DNA from: Panaeolus papilionaceus | Taxonomy: Eukaryota; Basidiomycota; Agaricomycetes; Agaricales | Assembly: GCA_015501605.1 (NCBI GenBank) | Contig: JADNRZ010000047.1 | Location: forward strand, 62,001-126,000 | DNA length: 64,000 nt | Direction of reading: 5' to 3' | Shown here: piece by piece, positions 57,361 through 64,000 of the stretch | How positions within the stretch are numbered: position 1 is the first letter of the stretch | Layout: each line of letters starts with the position of its first letter | Position numbers and translations under genes: made by a program | The notes under the pieces: generated by a model | The model's database searches: none | The model's input: the letters and a program-made list of their open reading frames with translations, nothing else | Told to the model about the DNA's origin: nothing

Positions 57361-58493
57361 CTATATTTCCATGCTCATATCAGAGTCAGGACTGGGGGCT
57401 GCAGAAACACTACTACTAGTAAGCTCCCTTTCAACCGCCATCATGTCGTCCTCCGATTCGAACTCCCTCAGTCTCCTCTGAGTTGTTGCCCGATTCAACT
57501 CCTCCAAAAACGTGCCGATAACACCCTCACACATGCCGAGAGACATGTAGTACTGGTGCCCAAAATTAAGAGCGTTTACAGCGTAAATGATACCTCGCTC
57601 ACGAAGACGATCCTGATATTGAAAAAAGTTTGATCGAGGGTACTTCGTGTTGAGTTGATCGAGAACAGTTTCAAGGAGAATGGCTTCAGTCCCATTCACG
57701 GGATCGTAGGTCAATTCCTGTCCGACGATGCCACCATACACCATCCGAGTAGAATGGATGTTCAACCAAGCAAAGCAATCTGGTGGGACTGTGCCAGTAG
57801 GGTCAGCAAGACCATCATACTTTTGAGAGGTTTTAGAAATCAATCATAAAGGAGAATTCGAAAAATAATGCACCATTCTCTTTCCCCAAAGGTGGAGTTC
57901 ATGCACGCCTAAACCCTGGTGGTCGTTTGGGGTTTCCGTTCCCGGCCTAATATAGCACCAATGGTGAGGGTGGTTGGCACACTGAAGCTGTTGTTCGAGA
58001 AGTAACATCTGTGATCGATACGCGAGGCCGTGATAATTCTAAGTTTAATAACACAAGCCCGACTCATGGTCAGAACCAACGACATAGCGATTCAGCGTTA
58101 CAAGACTTACTAGATGCACAATGACCAACGCATTGACCTTGAATTGCTGACCTCTTGTTCGAAGCCTAAGAACTTCTTGGAAAGCATCTTCTAATTGTGC
58201 TTGTGTTTGAAGTCCTTGCGGGGGGATTGTTTGATTGTCCAGGGTGGTCCTCCAGCCAAACTCAGCTGTGACGGGATGAACTTTCATTTCGGCACACAGC
58301 ATGCCCACAAATGTGCCACGCCTGATATCGGTTGGCACATAAATGTCCCTATAGTTGTTCAAGTCGAGGGGGATGCGGACGCAGACTGGATACAAAAGAA
58401 GGTAGTTGATCAGATCTTAAGGGCCAGGGTTTCGAGAACATGTTAATAGTAACCTTGTCTAATATCCTGGCTTCCAGGATCTTGACGCACAGA
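57361..58493 (-). pseudogene. Host gene 3' part, split by hAT element 2
   Basis: Exons (minus) 58485-58454 plus the target duplication, 58385-58111, 58008-57874 and 57819-57361 with GT-AG introns. Text: VCVRIPLDLNNYRDIYVPTD, GTFVGMLCAEMKVHPVTAEF, QLEDAFQEVLRLR; then CANHPHHWCYI, GVHELHLWGKRM; then YDGLADPTGTVPPDC and NALNFGHQYYMSLGMCEG, ending Ser/Pro/Asp-rich. Joined to 63060-62908 with one CGCACAGA removed, it forms exactly 354 codons, so the gene was intact until the transposon came in. I recall similar proteins repeated in agaricomycete genomes but cannot name the family. It is probably cytosolic, with no signal peptide. Confidence 0.7.
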
Positions 58494-61400
58494 TAGGGCT
58501 GCGCACCGTACCCGTAGTGACGGTTGAACGGGACCCGTCAACGGGTCACCCGTCCCGTCCCGTCGTCAATTTCTGAGCGCCAAACGACGGCCGTAGAAAT
58601 TACGGCCGTCACCCGTTGGTAACCGTTTGAAAACGGCCGTTCACGGGTGCTGACGGCCGTGACGGGTTAGTATATCTTGGCAAGATGAACACGACAATTC
58701 TCTGCGGAGATGATGGGCACATAGATAATATTGACATCAGCCAGAGCTATGATGTCTGACACCAGCCCCTATTACAATCGCTTGAAGTGAATATGCCGTG
58801 CTATGGCTTAATTTCTTAATTGAGCATTGTTTTCATGGGTATCGTATGACTGTTCAGTGTCAGCAAGGTGCAATAGCTTGTAATTCTCAAAATTTACTCC
58901 AGTCCGCTTCACCAGCATACAACCTTTTGGGAGCACAATGTTCTCGATGCTTCTCATTTTCGGAGAACAAAAAGATATCTCTTGTCCCAAGTCTTGTGTG
59001 TTACTCGAGGCCAAAGATAAGGAGCAGGCCTCCGATTAACTGTAGATGCAGAGCTTCGAAATGTAACCCCACGTAAATGATGATTCTTAGGGCAACGGAT
59101 ACAATGTAGCAGTTGGCTTAAATACCCATGTATTTGGACAAGGTGAACCATCGAACAATGTCTTCCAATCCTCCGGGAGTTGCATCGTCCAACCAAATTC
59201 CGGTGGTGACCATAGCTTCACCATCAGGCCAGTTGAGCCCCATCGAGAACAATGCTGTCGACACAGGTTCACTTGCTCCTCCTCTATCTAATAATGGTAT
59301 GCCCGAATATCGATAATATGAAATAATTTATTCATACAACATCTTTTAGCTCGGACTAGTCGACTGCGGCAAGCCTCTGCACGTTATAACGAATTTATCG
59401 AGCTCGAGAAACAAGATGAATGGGGAAAAACAATGTCAAAGCATCAAGAACGGCGTCCACGAAACACTCGAACCAACAAGAAGGCCCGCTCAGAGGCAGC
59501 AGAAGATCCCAGTGATGCAGAAGATGACGACTTCCATGCTTCAGAATCTGGTTCACAGACAGATTCGTCGGATTCTGATCTAGCGATCGTTGAGACTCAT
59601 ATACCCCATGATGAGGTACAGTTTGACACTGATCCATTATTTATTATATTTTACTGATAAATACTTCATACCTATAGGTCGCTGCTCTTCTTCCATCAAA
59701 GTTGGCTCCGATATCAGCCCAACGGTCAAAGCGCAAACGCAAGGGAACGAAGAAGAGCACTAATGTAAGCTCTGTATCGCCATCAGCTTCGGTCACCAGC
59801 CTTGTCAGTGTCAGTGACGATGGTACGAGTGTCGCATCCATACCATCAGCTACCTCACAAGCATCCCAGTCTGCGGGTGCTGCAGTAAGTGGTTTCTTTG
59901 AATCATTGTAAATTGATCTCATCAACACTCATACTTTAGACACATAAGACGAAGAATGCCATATACTACTTTTACACATCAGTGGATTCTAATGCAGCAG
60001 GAGGGGCAGGGTCCGACGGCGACAGGCATTACAAATGCTTGCATGGTAACCATGCCATTATCACAGTCGAAAATTGATCAGTGCCCCCTAGGACTCGTTA
60101 AAAACCTTGAGCATGCATCACCACCCATGTTCAGCCTCTACAAGGCAATCAACGGGCGTCAGGCTACTCAGGATGAGATGGATCTGGCTACAGGGAAAAC
60201 ACCATTTGACCCTTCGAAGCACCATGAATTTATCAAGTCAGTCAGCGTACAGGTTTCGCAGTCGAACCTTATTCGGGCATGGGAACGACAGACCAGCGCT
60301 GCAGCGGTAAGTAAATCAGTTATTGTGACTCAAGACCTGACTTAAAATGTTGATTGTAATAATATTATAATTATAGGGGCCGTGGGATCAGGCGCAGTTC
60401 GAACGACTTTTGGTTGAATGGATCGCGAGTACTGATCAGCCATTCGATACAGTTGAAAGTCCTGAATTTCGGGCCCTTCTAACTTATGCACATCACCCAG
60501 CCCCCGATCTCTCAATCCCTCGTCGAGATGCTATCAAACGACGTGTGATTACTATGGGAAACGAAGCAATTGACAAGATCAAGACCATATTTTGTGTATG
60601 TCCCATTTCAGTTCGATTTCTTATCATTTTATTGACAACATTTCAGGAGGATGTGCCTGGTAAGGTCAGCATCTCTCTTGATGCATGGACCTCAAGCAAT
60701 AACTTTGCATTTCTGGCAATTGTGGCCCACTACGTGACAAGGGACGGAAAACTAGGTATGTTTGATCATTATTCGATGCTATGTAAATTCAGCATCTCAT
60801 CGCTCTCTATTTACAGAGGAACTTCTGATTGACTTTTGAGAGCTGATCGGAGAGCACTCTGGTGAGAACATGGCTGAAGTAGTATGGGATGTTTTAGTTC
60901 AGTATGGCCTTGAGCGCAGGGTAGAATTTTTTACTTATGATTCTATCAAATAATATTATTCATTTTGATTATGCAGATTATGTCGTTCATGATGGATAAC
61001 GCCACCAACAACGACACATTGGTTGACGCTATCATTAAGCGTGCTGCTGTGCAGAATATTCTTTTAAATAAATCCTGGATCCGCCTTCGCTGTCTCCCAC
61101 ACACAATCCATCTAGCCGCAATCAAGGTATGAGATTCGAAGTTTATTTGGACTTTATTATTGATTTGAGCCTCTTAGCTTCTCGAAGGACTCGGAGTGCT
61201 TGACAGCACTGAAGCCAAGAAGGCTCGATCACGCGCAGGAAATTATCAAGATGCAGCCTCTACACTCAGCGTAAACTCAGTTGACGAAGACACAATTACC
61301 GCGGCCTGTGATGATGAGGCTTCAGAGGAGCCATTGTTACTCCAGCCCGACGAAGATGATACCATGTTAACTGGTGTTGATAAGGTAAGACGATTCAAAT

Positions 61401-62899
61401 TGTTAAAATGGCGTCCATTTACACTATCACTCTTATTATAGCTGAGAAAAATTGTTCGAGCAGTTCGATTGAGCCCACAACGGAAGCGGGGTTGGCTTTC
61501 CACTGTGAAATCCTCTCTTGTCAATGCTCCTGCTTCCGATACTACTCATCCGAAGGTTCCCTTGATGCTTATTCTTGACGTACGCACACGCTGGTCTTCA
61601 ACACACCAAATGCTTGGTATGTAGCTTGTATAGTATATATACATAATATTATAATTGTTTACCTTCAATCACCCTCAGAGCGTGCACTTCGATTCAAGGA
61701 CGCCGTCCACTCCTTTGTTGTCAATTCACGAGACCTTCGAGCACTTGAACTCCTAGACGATGAATGGGAATCTGTCAAAAACGTTACAGATTGGCTCTTT
61801 TTGTTCCGAGATGCCACACGCCAGATGTCGACCACAAAGAAGCCCATGCTCTCAACAACCCTCGCCATTTTTCGTGGACTTCAAGACCACATTAAATCAA
61901 TCTATGCCGAACTCCCAATCACAGCACCCTCTCGGCTCAGGGAAGGGCTTCTAAATGCTCATCAGAAACTTGCCGAGTATTACTATAAGTATGACGAATC
62001 TCCTTTCTATACATGGGCAGCTTGTGAGTGTTCATTAATTTTGAGTTTGCACTGCAAGTGATATATCTGACAAATATTTATTTATTCATTATGTAGTACT
62101 CGACCCTCGAATCTCGTATGTGAGCGTTCAAGATGACTATCGCTCAGATAGTGATCTTCTCGAGTATCTTGAATCAGCAAAGGCCGCACTTGTCAAGCAC
62201 TATGAGGCTGAGTATGCCAGGTCAGGTGCTCCTGTTGCTCAATCTACAGCCTTGTCGTCCACACCATCCAGTTCTGCGGCTCAAGCACAGGTTAATTTTA
62301 CCTCAAGGTATCGTAGAGAACAGGTCTCTGTCAACGAGCTTGACGAGTATTTCAAACTACTACCGGAGGACTTTGACACCTGTGACCCTTTGGAGTGGTG
62401 GAATGGCAGGAAGGCACAATTCCCAAACCTTTACCGCCTTGCGCGCGATCTGTTTTCTATTCCAGGTAAGACACCACTCACTTCAATTTAGTTTTGAGAC
62501 TTATACCACTCTTCCCTTGTTGTTTCAGGATCAGCGGTAGCGGTCGAGAGGATTTTCTCAGGGGGTCGAGATACTATATCCCTGAGACGCGCTAGTCTCC
62601 AACCCTCATCAATCCGCATTTTGATGTTGCTCAAGCAACACCTTCGCCGAAACCGTGTTGCTCAAGCTTAGAGGTACATTGTATTATAGGAAGTAACTAG
62701 ACACATGATTAAATACATGGTTTCCTATTCTAAGTACACCCGTGAACCCGTAACGGGCAACAACACCCGTTATCATACCCGTCCTGTCCCGTCGCTGATG
62801 AAAAATATTTCAACCCGACCCGTTGTCGGCTTGACTTACTACGGGTGACAGCCGTTGGTTTACGGCCGTCACCTGTTATGGGTACGGTGCGCAGCCCTA
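58494..62899 (+). mobile_element. hAT transposon 2, 4406 bp, inside a host exon
   Basis: Perfect 20-bp terminal inverted repeats TAGGGCTGCGCACCGTACCC and complement, with the 8-bp target duplication CGCACAGA (58486-58493 and 62900-62907). Subterminal zones are rich in ACGGCCGT, CCCGT and ACGGGT motifs. The transposase gene within is broken, so movement would need a transposase from elsewhere. Perfect ends and a perfect target duplication still indicate a recent insertion. Confidence 0.95.
59158..62671 (+). pseudogene. hAT transposase, disrupted
   Basis: Spliced frame with the hAT layout: a basic N-terminal region (KKARSEAAEDPSD, KRKRKGTKK); a BED-like segment (YKCLHGNH); the RNase H-like core SISLDAWTSSNNFAF, MDNATNNDTLVD, LRCLPHTIHLAA, RTRWSSTHQML; and C-terminal dimerisation motif WWNGRKAQFPNLYRLARDL with GSAVAVERIFSGG, stop TAG 62669-62671. 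An in-frame TGA at 60837-60839, just before ELIGEHSGENMAEVVW, replaces a probable Arg codon (CGA). A frame change also lies between 60045 and 60075, in the BED-like exon. Introns are otherwise canonical. The start could also be the in-frame ATG at 59128. Confidence 0.85.
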
Positions 62900-63060
62900 C
62901 GCACAGAGGCAGAGCCGCGAGCAATAGAGCCGCCACGAGCAGAGGCAGAGTGATGCGTAGACTTGAAAGACACAGCGGCGGTGCGACGGTGAACAGGCGC
63001 TGGTCGATGCATTGGAGCCGCGCTAGAGGCACCGCGCATTGGACGTGGTCGCAGAATCAT
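62900..63060 (-). pseudogene. Host gene 5' part, separated by hAT element 2
   Basis: Starts MILRPRPMRGASSAAPMHRP at 63060 on the minus strand; basic, Ala/Ser/Pro/Arg-rich, ending ARGSASVR at the transposon target site CGCACAGA. It continues in frame as QDPGSQDIRQ at 58485, 4.4 kb away. A longer frame opens at 63135 (MSSQSKTQSRSS), so the true start could be upstream. This part still has its own promoter side but now runs into transposon sequence. Confidence 0.65.
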
Positions 63061-63643
63061 ATATGCAGAAATCAAAGAACAAAAATAAGAACAGAAGAAA
63101 CTTGAACGGCTTTGAGTCTTCGACTGGGACGACATGGTTCAAGTTCGTGCCAAAGGTCTTAAATATGCAATCTGACTTTTAGGGACCCTACCTTCCCTGA
63201 CATTGAATGGCAAGTTCGGACAAACCCCATACTTAATGTGGCGACATCTTGAATCACTGAATCCAAGAGGTCCTGCCGTCCCTGACAGCGAGGGACAAAT
63301 TTGGGTTAGTTTGCTACATGTAGAACAATTCTTGGTCAGGGTCATGAGGATGAAACTCAGGACGTCACATCAAGATTTTCACGCCGTCAGATATGCATGA
63401 ACCAGTTACCGAAAATTAGGGATAATATTCAAATTTATAAAGGCAAGAAAATTGTAATGAGACATTATAATCATTTCTAATACAGCCCCCAACCAATGAG
63501 ACTGGAGTCATAAGTTACTAAACTGGTCCTGGGTCCCTGATACCTGATCCGAGACATTGCTTGCCACTGAGAGAAGCAAACAGCAACTCCAACTCCGAGT
63601 CCAAGTCCGCCCCCAGGCTGGACCCAACACCCAGGAAATCCTG
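63061..63643. other. Region between the split gene and the edge gene
   Basis: No frame I can support. It contains two phrases of (C)CCTGACA(T/G)(T/C)GA and probably the promoter of the split gene. The 63508-63783 minus frame overlaps the next gene and may contain its following exon. Confidence 0.4.
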
Positions 63644-64000
63644 TTAAAGCCTTGCACCTGGATCACAGTTGTCGTCAGACGGTTCTGAATTGACAAGGCG
63701 GTGATTGACCCCCAACCAGGCGTGAAGGTTTCCAAATTGGCACTCGTGCTCCGCCTGACTTGTCGCAACAACAGAAGGACCATAATTGTAAAAATTCAGA
63801 TCTCGACCCATTGCATCCGAGTCTTGGAGGTGTTCGTTGAAACCTGTGCCGGACTTAGATGCCTGAAATGCTTGAGAGGGAGACTGCACTGGTGCGGTTG
63901 TTGTGGGCATACTGTGGCCATACAGTAAGGGAGGGGCATACTCCGAGTCAGGCTGAACTGCATTGTGTTCAACACGGAGGTGAGTCGGAGGGCGCAGCAT
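63644..64000 (-). CDS. Unknown protein, first visible exon at the window edge
   Basis: A minus-strand frame opens at the edge (MLRPPTHLRVEHNAVQPD) with Gln/Ser/Pro/Tyr-rich, apparently disordered text (YAPPLLYGHSMPTTTAPVQ) and stops at 63644-63646. A GTGCAAGG...AACAG pair near the end could be an intron (about 17 bp, too short) or the frame may continue by another splice. The 5' end may lie outside the window. Not recognised. Confidence 0.35.
   Translation of the reverse strand: MLRPPTHLRVEHNAVQPDSEYAPPLLYGHSMPTTTAPVQSPSQAFQASKSGTGFNEHLQDSDAMGRDLNFYNYGPSVVATSQAEHECQFGNLHAWLGVNHRLVNSEPSDDNCDPGARL

Overview
This is repeat-rich fungal nuclear DNA, most likely from a basidiomycete of the Agaricomycetes. 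The genes have many short GT-AG introns. I recognise a GTPase family with a TTMWD core motif, a DUF6698-type gene, hAT transposons with spliced transposases, Ty3- and Ty1-type retroelements, and a small secreted cysteine-rich protein. I see no rRNA, no convincing functional tRNA, no CRISPR array and no bacterial gene organisation. Family names come from recognising motifs by eye; no search was run.

Layout. (1) 0-5.3 kb: five-exon GTPase-like copy 1, probably broken, then a long non-coding tail. (2) 5.27-12.46 kb: a large insertion with GGGCA...TGCCC ends, CCGTGC-rich subterminal arrays and 9-bp target duplications (Mutator-like). It contains a nested, apparently complete 4.2-kb hAT transposon (7725-11929). 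(3) 12.5-17.2 kb: the tail of repeat unit A resumes, with a 1.3-kb non-autonomous inverted-repeat element at 14651-15952. (4) 17.2-19.0 kb: a GTTTAAAC-rich inverted-repeat element. (5) 19.25-20.8 kb: GTPase copy 2. (6) 21-28 kb: two likely host genes (a Ser/Pro-rich protein and a small secreted protein), a second Mutator-like element and a 1.7-kb element with 168-bp inverted repeats. (7) 28-32.5 kb: a low-complexity repeat and a third Mutator-like element between two short possible exons. (8) 32.8-41.5 kb: a decayed Ty3-type retroelement broken by a solo LTR and by a 3.2-kb foldback element with 1-kb arms, fused to the 3' end of a Ty1/copia element. (9) 41.5-43.2 kb: degenerate tandem repeats and an LTR-like fragment. 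(10) 43.4-51.2 kb: repeat unit B, which carries the apparently intact GTPase copy 3 and is colinear with unit A but lacks most of its insertions, so it serves as an empty-site reference. (11) 52.1-53.7 kb: an intact eight-exon DUF6698-like gene on the minus strand. (12) 54-57 kb: a minisatellite and a GCTACA-rich element with a perfect hairpin. (13) 57.4-63.1 kb: a host gene on the minus strand whose first coding exon is split by a 4.4-kb hAT element (58494-62899); removing the element and one target duplication restores an open frame. (14) 63.6-64 kb: start of another minus-strand gene leaving the window.

The window reads as a tandemly duplicated GTPase locus that became a landing pad for transposons. 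Comparing unit A with unit B, and reading target-site duplications, gives base-level boundaries for several elements. The visible inactivating stops in the transposon genes are TGA, and one lost catalytic Asp in the retroelement protease fits CpG decay, so cytosine-methylation-driven mutation is a reasonable hypothesis.
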